Positions 1 through 6,284 of a stretch of DNA of 6,346 bases are shown piece after piece. Source of the DNA: Nitrospirota bacterium (GTDB lineage Bacteria; Nitrospirota; Thermodesulfovibrionia; Thermodesulfovibrionales; Dissulfurispiraceae); the NCBI GenBank assembly GCA_013349595.1, contig DUZI01000199.1:1-6346 (forward strand), in the 5' to 3' direction. The position numbers were made by a program, and so were the translations under genes. A model generated the notes under the pieces. That model was given only the letters and a program-made list of their open reading frames with translations, had not been told where the DNA came from and made no database searches. Within the stretch, counting starts at the first letter, position 1; each line of letters begins with the position of its first letter.

Positions 1-228
1 ACCCTGCACCTGTGCCCTTATAACTGCATTAACAAAACCATCTGTGGTGCCAATGTATTCTGAATAAATAGGCACATCCCTTTGAACCACTGATACGACC
101 TCTACTGAAGGAGGCAAAGGGGCTATCTTTTGAGCTTTTTGCTCGCATGAATGTATTAAAAGAAGTATAAATGATACAACAATAACTAAGAGCCCCTGAT
201 TTTTATGTGACAGATCTCTTTTACTCAC
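1..228 (-). CDS. RND efflux periplasmic adaptor (membrane fusion) lipoprotein, N-terminal part
   Basis: Partial gene: 76 codons are visible and the rest lies beyond the left edge. Reading the minus strand from GTG at 228-226, the protein has a short basic start (MSKRD), a hydrophobic stretch at about residues 12-25, and a lipobox-like end (LLLIHSC) with C28 as the likely lipidated cysteine. It therefore looks like a lipoprotein exported across the inner membrane. The mature part has a Pro-rich linker (APLPPSVEVV), then VQRDVPIYSEYIGTT and a segment ending VNAVIRAQVQG. This is the usual opening of AcrA/MexA-type adaptors, where the first beta strands lead into the lipoyl domain. Family members are normally about 350-400 aa and link an inner-membrane RND pump to an outer-membrane channel. 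The GTG start is supported by GGAGG 5 nt upstream. The gene is divergent from the rest of the window. The drug or substrate cannot be told from this part. Confidence 0.85.
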   Translation of the reverse strand, partial: MSKRDLSHKNQGLLVIVVSFILLLIHSCEQKAQKIAPLPPSVEVVSVVQRDVPIYSEYIGTTDGFVNAVIRAQVQG

Positions 229-233
229 CTTCG

Positions 234-238
234 CCTCC
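234..238 (-). promoter_or_regulatory. Ribosome binding site of the RND adaptor gene
   Basis: On the minus strand GGAGG (238 to 234) lies 5 nt before the GTG at 228-226. It decides that GTG is the start, since no ATG occurs nearby in frame and the signal peptide begins right after it. Confidence 0.7.
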
Positions 239-303
239 AGTTTTAAAAAATTGCATCGGTTATAATATTTCAATCTTGTAAAAAAAACAGATACTGTCAA
301 CCC

Positions 304-453
304 AGATAGGAAGGGCTGTTTCAGGATTTTTATAATCGATGATTTCATTTTAATTTTTCTTTATTCTTTGTACTGCAATGCCTTTTGCTAAAGTTTCTCA
401 ATATTTCTTTTATAAGGTGTCGTATAAAAATCCTTCACCAGCCCTTACTATCT
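304..453. repeat. Imperfect inverted repeat with 31-nt arms (possible MITE-like or hairpin element)
   Basis: The left arm is 304-334 and the right arm is 423-453. The reverse complement of the left arm matches the right arm at 27 of 31 positions. The inner 12 nt (TATAAAAATCCT) and the block CAGCCCTT are perfect. The four mismatches are at arm positions 13, 14, 16 and 25. The arms enclose 88 nt of AT-rich sequence with no gene. The element could be a decayed MITE-like element or other extragenic repeat, or a structured leader. No target-site duplication was recognised at the arm ends. Confidence 0.65.
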
Positions 454-479
454 TACTTGCTGATTTTACTAAGCTTTTT

Positions 480-501
480 AGTTCTATCTCTGATTTTGGG
501 T
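480..501. repeat. Direct repeat copy 1 (22-nt identical core)
   Basis: These 22 nt are identical to 533-554, 53 nt downstream. Similarity continues upstream with small gaps: TACTTG at 454 and 511, and ATTTTA(C/T)TAAG at 463 and 517. The preceding CCCTT(C/A)CTA block also occurs in the outer part of the inverted repeat. Together this suggests local duplication of a repeat unit of about 50-60 nt. Confidence 0.75.
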
Positions 502-532
502 AACCCTTCCTACTTGATTTTATTAAGTTCTC

Positions 533-554
533 AGTTCTATCTCTGATTTTGGGT
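533..554. repeat. Direct repeat copy 2 (22-nt identical core)
   Basis: Identical to 480-501. Its last bases run into the GTG at 553, which opens a longer frame for the next gene. That overlap is one reason to doubt the far-upstream start. Confidence 0.75.
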
Positions 555-627
555 GTCAAACAAATTGGGTAGAATTATCTCTATTTATGGTATTATTCCT
601 GTCTATATTATTTTTAAAAAATTTTAT

Positions 628-632
628 GGAGG
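628..632 (+). promoter_or_regulatory. Ribosome binding site fixing the start of the AhpD-like gene
   Basis: GGAGG is followed 4 nt later by ATG at 637. This decides the start in favour of 637 over the in-frame GTG at 553, which would add 28 residues that do not resemble the family. Confidence 0.75.
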
Positions 633-636
633 ATGT

Positions 637-927
637 ATGGCAAAGGTTCCTCAACAACAGAAATATTTTACAGCCCTTGAAAATCTTGGGAAGACTATTA
701 AATCATCAGGACCATTAGACGAAAAAACATCTCAACTGATAAAAATAGCTGTATCAACTGCAATCAGATCTGAAGGTGCTGTTCATTCACACACAAGGAG
801 AGCACTTGAGTTAGGTGCAAGTGCTGAAGAAATTTATCATGCAATTTTACTAACTACAAGCACAATTGGTTTTCCAAATGTATCAGCGGGATTGAGTTGG
901 GCTGATAATTTAATCGAAAAGTCATAA
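637..927 (+). CDS. Carboxymuconolactone decarboxylase/AhpD-like protein lacking the CxxC cysteines
   Basis: This is a 96-residue all-helical protein of the carboxymuconolactone decarboxylase (CMD)/AhpD superfamily. The family signature is visible: ...IKIAVSTAIRSEGAV (36-49), then HSHTRRALELGAS (50-62), AEEIYHAILLTTSTIGFPN (63-81), and a final Trp-containing helix (SWADNLIE). In AhpD-type members this region reads CxxCxxxH and the two Cys do disulfide chemistry. Here the Cys positions are S45 and A48. The following His (H52) is kept, E46 lies between the two positions, and the whole protein has no Cys. A peroxidase or disulfide reductase role is therefore unlikely; decarboxylase-like or purely structural roles remain possible. 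The frame is open back to a GTG at 553, but the ATG at 637 has a good ribosome binding site and gives the usual compact family length. The stop lies 23 nt before the large activase gene, so the two are probably co-transcribed. Family assignment is firm; function is unknown. Confidence 0.85.
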   Translation: MAKVPQQQKYFTALENLGKTIKSSGPLDEKTSQLIKIAVSTAIRSEGAVHSHTRRALELGASAEEIYHAILLTTSTIGFPNVSAGLSWADNLIEKS

Positions 928-950
928 AGTTGGTATAGGAATATAAGTCT

Positions 951-3900
951 ATGGTTTATGTTGGTCTTGATATTGGTTCTGTATCAGTAAAAGCAGTCAT
1001 ATTTGATGAAAATCTCCAAAAAATTGAAGGTACTTATCTCAGGCACAATGGTCATGTAGTTGATACCGCCCTTGAAGTCCTCAAGAATATAAAGACAAAG
1101 TATTCAAAATGTTCCCTTTCTATAACTGGTTCTGGCAGTAAATTAATTAGCCAATTTCTTAATATAAAACCTGTTAATGAATTAGTAGCACAAGCCTATT
1201 CTGTAAAAAAACTCTATCCACAAGTAAAGACTATCATTGAACTAGGTGGAGAGGACTCAAAATTAATAATATTAAAAGAGGGTGAGATAAAAGACTTTGC
1301 CCTTAATTCTGTATGTGCTGCTGGTACAGGTTCTTTTTTAGAACAACAGGCTGAGAGATTAAGATTGTCTATTGATGATTTTAGTAAAATGGCTATCTAT
1401 TCAAAAAGACCCTCTAAGATCGCAGGTCGTTGTAGTGTCTTTGCAAAGTCTGACATGATTCACTTACAACAGATTGCTACTCCTGTTGAAGATATTGTCG
1501 CTGGTTTATGTTTTGCTGTTGCAAGAAATTATAAAGGGACAATCGCAAAGGGGCTTGATTTAATGACCCCTATTTCATTTCAAGGTGGAGTGGCTGCTAA
1601 TGCTGGAATGGTAAGGGCTTTTAAGGAGATTCTTCAAATTGATGACTTGATTGTGCCTGAAGATTTTGCCTTGATGGGTGCAATTGGTTCATTGTTAAAG
1701 GATTATGATGACAGAGTTGTTTTTGAGTTTAATGATAAACTGCTTTTACTGATTGAAAAGGAATTTAAATCGATTAAGACAACAAAGGGATATTCACCCT
1801 TGATTTGTGAAGGAGATAGCTTCTTTCAAAGACATCTTAATGGCAATTTTTCTATCAATACAAAATATTTAGAAAGGATTAATGAAGAGTCTTATCTTGG
1901 AATAGACATAGGATCTATCAGCACAAACCTTGCAGTTATTGATAAAAAAGGCAATTTGATAGCCAAAAGATACTTAATGACCGCTGGAAGACCCATTGAG
2001 GCAGTAAATCAAGGGTTAAGAGAAATTTTTGAAGAGATAGGAGAAAAGATATGTATTTGTGGAGTTGGGACTACAGGTTCTGGAAGATACATGATTGCTG
2101 ATTATGTAGGGGCAGATATTGTAAAAAATGAGATTACTGCTCAAGCCACTGCTGCAACATTTATTGATCCTAAAGTAGATACAATTTTTGAGATTGGCGG
2201 ACAAGATTCAAAATATATTAGCTTGAAAGATGGGGTGATTATAGACTTTGAGATGAACAAAGCCTGTGCTGCAGGCACAGGGTCATTCCTTGAAGAGCAG
2301 GCAGAAAAACTTGATATTAATATCAAAGAAGACTTTGCTAATTATGCCTTTTGTTCACAGTCACCTTGCATGCTTGGAGAAAGATGCACAGTTTTTATGG
2401 AAAATTCTCTCATCTCTAATCTTCAAAAAGGTATTCCCAAAAAAGACCTATTGGCAGGGCTTGCCTACTCAATAGTTCAAAATTACATCAATAGAGTAGT
2501 AACAGGTAAAAGAATTGGCGATAAGATATTCTTTCAAGGTGGTGTTGCTTTTAATAAGTCTGTGGTTGCAGCCTTTGAAAAATATCTTGATAAGGAGATA
2601 ATTGTCCCGCCAAATCATGATGTGACAGGGGCAATAGGCATGGCTATCATAGCAAGAGATTTCATGAAAGAGAGCCAACAAAAGACACTCTTTAAAGGAT
2701 TTGATATTTCAAAGAAAGAATATAATATTGATTCTTTTGAATGTAAGGGCTGTCCTAATGTATGTGAAATAAATAGAGTCAAGGTAAAAGATGAGAAGGA
2801 TTATCTTTATTATGGTGGAAGGTGTGAAAAATATGATTTAAGAAAATCAATTAAACCTGATATAAAAAATATTTTTGTTGAACGAGAAGAAAGGCTTTGG
2901 CAAAGTCATAATGAATATTCTGAATCAAAGAGGTCAAAGAAGGGTATAAAGATTGGTCTTCCATACATATTCTATATTCAGGACTATCTGCCTTATTGGA
3001 GCACCTTTTTATGGGAATTAGGTTTTGAAGTAGTTGTATCTCCTAAAACTAATAAAAAGATTGTTACGCTTGGTATTGAAAATGTCCTCTCTGAAGCCTG
3101 TTTCCCAGTGAAGGTTGCTCATGGCCATGTAAAGTGGCTCATTGATGAAGGAATAGATGCAATATTTTCTCCAAGTTTTGTAAATCTTGCACAAAAAGAA
3201 GGTGACTACGAAAGGTCAGTAGCATGTCCATATACTCAAACAATACCTTACATTACACGGCTTGCTATTGCAGGCATCAAGTCTTTAAATCCAGTAATTG
3301 ATTATAGAAGAGGCATGCCGTTTATTGAACAGGAACTTTTTAAAGTGCTAAAGCCCTATGATGTGACAAAATCAGAGGTTTCAAAGGCAATTGCTATTGC
3401 AATTGATAGACAGAGAGTATTTGATAATTGGATTAGGCAAAAGGGTAAAGAGGTCTTTGAAGAAATTAAAATGGGTAAAGATGTCATTACCATAGTAGGA
3501 AGGTCTTACAATGCCTTTGATGCAGGGGTTAATCTTGACATACCTAAAAAGCTTTCCCAGATGAATGTCTTTACAATTCCTATGGATATGCTCCCCTTAG
3601 AGAATATTTCAATCATTGAAGACTATCCAAATATGTATTGGAGATCAGGACAGAGATTCCTAAAAGCGTCAAGGATAATAAGAGACTTACCTAACTTAAA
3701 TATGATATATATTGGCAATTTTTCATGCGGTCCTGATTCCTTCATCTTAAAATATCTTAGCAAAGAGATGGGGTCAAAGGCATTCCTTCAGATTGAGATT
3801 GATGAACACAGTGCAGATGCTGGGGCAATAACAAGATGTGAAGCTTATCTTGATAGTATTGAACAGCAAAAAACGCTTAAAAAACCTTTGATTAATAATA

Positions 3901-5132
3901 ATTTTAAATCTGCTTCTCTTCATAAAAAAGCTACTGTGAGCAAAAAAACAACCCTTTATATCCCAAATATGACAGACCATGCAATAGCAATTAAGTCTGC
4001 CTTTGTATCCTCTGGGATCGATGCAGAGGTATTACCAGAGTCTGATAAGGAGTCTATAGAGATCGGCAAAAGATATGTATCAGGCAAGGAATGTTATCCC
4101 TTTATTGTTACAACAGGTGATATGCTTAAGAAGGTATTCTCCTCAGGTTTTAAACCTGATAAATCAGCATTTTTTATGCCTTCAGGTATAGGACCTTGTA
4201 GATTTGGTCAATACAATCATGCACAAAAACTTATCCTCGAAGGTCTTGGTTATGACGATATACCAGTCTTTGCACCGTCACAGGATGAAGGCTTATATAA
4301 AGAACTTGGAATTGTAGGAAGTGATTTTTCAAAGTGCGCTTGGAAAGGAATTGTTGCCAATGAACTCTTGTTAAAGTGTCTTCACGAGACAAGACCTTAT
4401 GAAAGCATAGAGGGCGAAGCTGATAGGCTTTATAATCACTACCATCAAAAGATTTATGAAACTTTGATTACACCAAAATCAGATATGTCTGCACTTTTAA
4501 GACAAATCAAAGAAGAATTTCTTTCAATACAAAAAAGACAAGAGAAAAAACCTCTTATAGGCATTATTGGCGAAATATATGTGCGATCTCACAAATTTTC
4601 AAACGAAAATCTTGTTAGAAAACTTGAATCTCTTGATGCAGAGATATGGCTTGCTCCAATAGAAGAGTGGATTCTTTATATAAATCATATATCTTTTAAA
4701 AGGGCATTGATAAAAAAAGATATTTCTGCTATTATGAGCATCTTTTTTACAAGGCATGTTCAAAAGAGAATACATCATAAATACTCTCATATCTTTGAAG
4801 GAGTCCTCAAGACTCTCAGAGAACCAGAGATAGATGAGACTATCAGGCTTGCATCTCCCTATATTCATGATTCCTTTGAAGGAGAGACCATATTGAGTAT
4901 TGGCAAGGCTGTCGATCTAATAGAAAAAGGTGCATCAGGTATAGTCAATGCAATGCCTTTTGGGTGTATGCCTGGCACAATAGTTACAGCCACACTAAAA
5001 CATATCTCAAGGACTTTTGGGGTGCCTTGCATTAGTATTCCCTATGATGGAACTGAATCACAAGTTACACAATTACAATTAGAAGCATTTATGGAATCAG
5101 CAAAATCTCATTTTAAGAACTGTCATAAATAG
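951..5132 (+). CDS. Giant acyl-CoA dehydratase activase: two BadF/HgdC ATPase domains fused to two HgdB-like iron-sulfur domains
   Basis: This is a 1393-residue, probably cytoplasmic protein. Residues 3-250 and 315-570 are two ASKHA-fold ATPase domains of the BadF/BadG/BcrA/HgdC type. Each has a phosphate-1 loop (GLDIGSVSVK; GIDIGSISTN), a phosphate-2 motif (IELGGEDSK; IFEIGGQDSK), the CAAGTGSFLE helix with C122 or C439, a second cysteine in RCSVF (C161) or RCTVF (C479), and the FQGGVA adenosine motif. Residues 598-625 form a cysteine-rich linker (CKGCPNVC...GGRC). Residues 665-970 are a DUF2229/HgdB-like domain with C717 (EACFP), C759 (ACPY) and C926 (FSCGPDS). Residues 998-1385 are a second HgdB-like domain with C1048 (KECYP), C1083 (GPCRFG) and C1339 (GCMPG). 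In known relatives, ATP hydrolysis by the activase drives an electron from its [4Fe-4S] cluster to a very low-potential cluster in the partner. The substrate here is unknown. The ATG at 951 has only a weak upstream AGGA (937-940), but MVYVGLDIGS is the natural start of the fold. The fused architecture is a known, poorly characterised family. Confidence 0.93.
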   Translation: MVYVGLDIGSVSVKAVIFDENLQKIEGTYLRHNGHVVDTALEVLKNIKTKYSKCSLSITGSGSKLISQFLNIKPVNELVAQAYSVKKLYPQVKTIIELGGEDSKLIILKEGEIKDFALNSVCAAGTGSFLEQQAERLRLSIDDFSKMAIYSKRPSKIAGRCSVFAKSDMIHLQQIATPVEDIVAGLCFAVARNYKGTIAKGLDLMTPISFQGGVAANAGMVRAFKEILQIDDLIVPEDFALMGAIGSLLKDYDDRVVFEFNDKLLLLIEKEFKSIKTTKGYSPLICEGDSFFQRHLNGNFSINTKYLERINEESYLGIDIGSISTNLAVIDKKGNLIAKRYLMTAGRPIEAVNQGLREIFEEIGEKICICGVGTTGSGRYMIADYVGADIVKNEITAQATAATFIDPKVDTIFEIGGQDSKYISLKDGVIIDFEMNKACAAGTGSFLEEQAEKLDINIKEDFANYAFCSQSPCMLGERCTVFMENSLISNLQKGIPKKDLLAGLAYSIVQNYINRVVTGKRIGDKIFFQGGVAFNKSVVAAFEKYLDKEIIVPPNHDVTGAIGMAIIARDFMKESQQKTLFKGFDISKKEYNIDSFECKGCPNVCEINRVKVKDEKDYLYYGGRCEKYDLRKSIKPDIKNIFVEREERLWQSHNEYSESKRSKKGIKIGLPYIFYIQDYLPYWSTFLWELGFEVVVSPKTNKKIVTLGIENVLSEACFPVKVAHGHVKWLIDEGIDAIFSPSFVNLAQKEGDYERSVACPYTQTIPYITRLAIAGIKSLNPVIDYRRGMPFIEQELFKVLKPYDVTKSEVSKAIAIAIDRQRVFDNWIRQKGKEVFEEIKMGKDVITIVGRSYNAFDAGVNLDIPKKLSQMNVFTIPMDMLPLENISIIEDYPNMYWRSGQRFLKASRIIRDLPNLNMIYIGNFSCGPDSFILKYLSKEMGSKAFLQIEIDEHSADAGAITRCEAYLDSIEQQKTLKKPLINNNFKSASLHKKATVSKKTTLYIPNMTDHAIAIKSAFVSSGIDAEVLPESDKESIEIGKRYVSGKECYPFIVTTGDMLKKVFSSGFKPDKSAFFMPSGIGPCRFGQYNHAQKLILEGLGYDDIPVFAPSQDEGLYKELGIVGSDFSKCAWKGIVANELLLKCLHETRPYESIEGEADRLYNHYHQKIYETLITPKSDMSALLRQIKEEFLSIQKRQEKKPLIGIIGEIYVRSHKFSNENLVRKLESLDAEIWLAPIEEWILYINHISFKRALIKKDISAIMSIFFTRHVQKRIHHKYSHIFEGVLKTLREPEIDETIRLASPYIHDSFEGETILSIGKAVDLIEKGASGIVNAMPFGCMPGTIVTATLKHISRTFGVPCISIPYDGTESQVTQLQLEAFMESAKSHFKNCHK

Positions 5133-5140
5133 GAGGTGAT
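5131..5140 (+). promoter_or_regulatory. Full-length Shine-Dalgarno sequence overlapping the activase stop codon
   Basis: AGGAGGTGAT is a 10-nt perfect complement of the usual bacterial 16S rRNA 3' end (ATCACCTCCT). It begins inside the TAG stop of the activase gene (5130-5132). GGAGG sits 7 nt before the GTG start at 5144. This suggests strong, possibly coupled translation of the small gene after it. Confidence 0.85.
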
Positions 5141-5143
5141 GAT

Positions 5144-5236
5144 GTGGGTAGCGTTGTAAAATGGCGTAAAAAAAAGATGCGCAAACATAAACATAAAAAG
5201 CTCCGTAAACAAACGAGAGCTCAAAGAAGAAAGTAA
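5144..5236 (+). CDS. AURKAIP1/COX24-domain small ribosomal protein (bS22/mS38-like), 30 aa
   Basis: This is a 30-residue protein with 16 Lys/Arg and 2 His. It opens MGSVVKWRKKKMRKHKHKK and ends with a TRAQRRK motif. The MGSV-K-(R/K)-rich opening followed by KHK-KKLRK-TR-QRR is characteristic of the AURKAIP1/COX24 domain. That domain is found in mitochondrial ribosomal protein mS38 and in the bacterial bS22 described in the mycobacterial small subunit, which lies near the decoding region. By homology it should be a small-subunit ribosomal protein that binds rRNA. The start is GTG (5144). No in-frame ATG exists upstream before a stop at 5126-5128, and the very strong Shine-Dalgarno sequence has normal spacing. 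The gene follows the activase stop by only 11 nt and ends 17 nt before the MetE-like gene. It is short enough to be missed by automatic gene calling. The family call is confident; the ribosomal role in this organism is inferred. Confidence 0.9.
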   Translation: MGSVVKWRKKKMRKHKHKKLRKQTRAQRRK

Positions 5237-5253
5237 GACTTTTTAAAACGATA

Positions 5254-6267
5254 ATGAAACCTTTTTCAACAACAGGTATAGGAAGCTTACCTCATACGAA
5301 TCCTGATGAAGCATGTAGGTTTGTAATGCAGTGTTTTGATGTTCCCTTTTGGCCTCAATTGCCTAAAATCTCTTTTAGAGAATCAATGGTTGCTCAATAT
5401 TCAGAGGGAATGCCCTTTGTTAGAATTGACAACTCTCGTCAGACAGTTACTATTGTCAGAGACAATAGCGATGAACTTGAGCGATTCTATGAAAAATGGA
5501 CTGAACAAACTCGTATAGCAATCTCTTCAGATTATGCAGAGGGACTCCATGCCTTTCTTAAGGTTGCCAAAAAAAGAAGATTTGAATTTTTGAAAGCTCA
5601 TATTACGGGGCCTCTAACATTTACTCTATCTTTAAATGATAGTGCAGGCAGATTGATTTACTTTGATGAAGAGTTAAGAGAAATCGCCCTGATGATCTTG
5701 AAGTCAAAGATACTTTGGCAGATTGATTTACTGCAACCTCTTACAAATAAAATAATTTTTTTCATTGATGAGCCTGTATTTACAGCAATTGGAAGCACTG
5801 CTTATATGGGTGTTGAGGAAGCAGAGGTATTGCGTTTAATAAAAGAAATAGTTGAGACTATCAAAAAAGCAGGTGCAATCTCTTGTATTCATTGCTGTGG
5901 CAAGGCTGACTGGGAGATGGTGATAAACAGTAATGTTGATATGATAAGTTTTGACGCTTTCGAATATTTTGAGACCTTTAACATTTATCACCATAAAATT
6001 AATGAATTTATTAACAAGGGTGGATACATCGTATGGGGAATTGTGCCTACATCTGATGTGATTAAAAGTGTTGATTTTGAACAGGTATATGATAAGCTTG
6101 AGCATAACATAGAAATCCTATCAAAACACATTGAAAGAGACCTTATCCTCTCAAAAAGCCTTCTGTCGCCTTCCTGTGGTGCAGGGTCAAGAACATTGCA
6201 TGAAACAATCAAGATTGGACAGATACTAATTAGATTAAAAGAAGAGATGGTTCTTAAATTATTTTAA
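5254..6267 (+). CDS. MetE C-terminal-like / UROD-MetE superfamily protein (methionine synthase II-like), function uncertain
   Basis: This is a 337-residue TIM-barrel protein of the cobalamin-independent methionine synthase (COG0620)/uroporphyrinogen decarboxylase superfamily. Visible signatures are TGIGSLPHTNPDEA at 7-20, PFWPQLPK at 31-38, KAHITGPLTF at 114-123, IDEP at 171-174, CIHCCGKADW at 211-220, ISFDAF at 231-236, and LLSPSCGAGSR at 303-313. H213, C215 and C308 match the His-Cys...Cys zinc site of MetE. The position of the MetE glutamate ligand appears to be D234. It is less than half the length of full MetE (about 750 aa) and lacks the N-terminal domain, as do short 'core' methionine synthases and related methyltransferases of anaerobes. 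Methyl transfer to a zinc-bound thiol is a reasonable inference, but the methyl donor and acceptor cannot be read from sequence. The ATG at 5254 agrees with the family start, although no good Shine-Dalgarno sequence is visible. It is probably in the same operon as the genes on either side. Confidence 0.82.
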   Translation: MKPFSTTGIGSLPHTNPDEACRFVMQCFDVPFWPQLPKISFRESMVAQYSEGMPFVRIDNSRQTVTIVRDNSDELERFYEKWTEQTRIAISSDYAEGLHAFLKVAKKRRFEFLKAHITGPLTFTLSLNDSAGRLIYFDEELREIALMILKSKILWQIDLLQPLTNKIIFFIDEPVFTAIGSTAYMGVEEAEVLRLIKEIVETIKKAGAISCIHCCGKADWEMVINSNVDMISFDAFEYFETFNIYHHKINEFINKGGYIVWGIVPTSDVIKSVDFEQVYDKLEHNIEILSKHIERDLILSKSLLSPSCGAGSRTLHETIKIGQILIRLKEEMVLKLF

Positions 6268-6270
6268 TCA

Positions 6271-6275
6271 AAGGT
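6271..6275 (+). promoter_or_regulatory. Ribosome binding site of tmk
   Basis: AAGGT lies 9 nt before the TTG at 6285. No ATG or GTG is available in frame between the previous stop and the P-loop, so this site supports the unusual TTG start. Confidence 0.5.
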
Positions 6276-6284
6276 AATCTGGCA

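Larger units (their letters stand above)
229..636. other. Divergent intergenic region, repeat-rich, no supported gene
   Basis: About 400 nt between the divergent adaptor gene and the AhpD-like gene. Both genes must take their promoters from here or, for the plus-strand genes, from within it. It contains the inverted repeat (304-334 with 423-453) and the direct repeats (480-501 and 533-554). A TTGACA hexamer reads on the minus strand at 300-295, and TATTAT reads on the same strand at 267-262. They are 27 nt apart, too far for a normal sigma-70 promoter. No convincing promoter was found for the plus-strand operon. The only plus-strand reading of note is a 41-codon frame at 378-503 without a Shine-Dalgarno sequence, which I do not call. 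Confidence 0.7.

Noticed and set aside
261..266. Plus-strand TATAAT
   Set aside because: No -35 is visible 16-18 nt upstream, and it is almost 370 nt before the first plus-strand gene.
262..300. Possible sigma-70 promoter for the minus-strand adaptor gene: TTGACA (300-295) with TATTAT (267-262)
   Set aside because: The spacing is 27 nt instead of about 17. At the right spacing the hexamer is AAGATT, which is a poor -10.
378..503. A 41-codon plus-strand frame (MPFAKVSQYFF...) across the inverted and direct repeats
   Set aside because: It has no Shine-Dalgarno sequence, lies over repeat DNA, resembles no family I know, and its length is expected by chance.
304..554. CRISPR array
   Set aside because: There are only two direct cores, the upstream parts drift, and there is no series of regular spacers.
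591..611. TATTAT-like hexamers just before the AhpD-like gene as a -10
   Set aside because: The best upstream -35 candidate (TTGGGT, 565-570) is 20 nt away, and such hexamers are common in AT-rich DNA.
2016..2681. Several 60-70-codon frames on both strands inside the activase gene
   Set aside because: They overlap conserved ATPase motifs of the real frame and lack ribosome binding sites or recognisable content, so they are shadows.
4599..4868. 89-codon minus-strand frame within the second HgdB-like domain
   Set aside because: It is antisense to a well-supported coding region and matches no family.
5237..5253. Search for a terminator between the small ribosomal gene and the MetE-like gene
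   Set aside because: The gap is only 17 nt. It has a short T run but no GC-rich stem before it.
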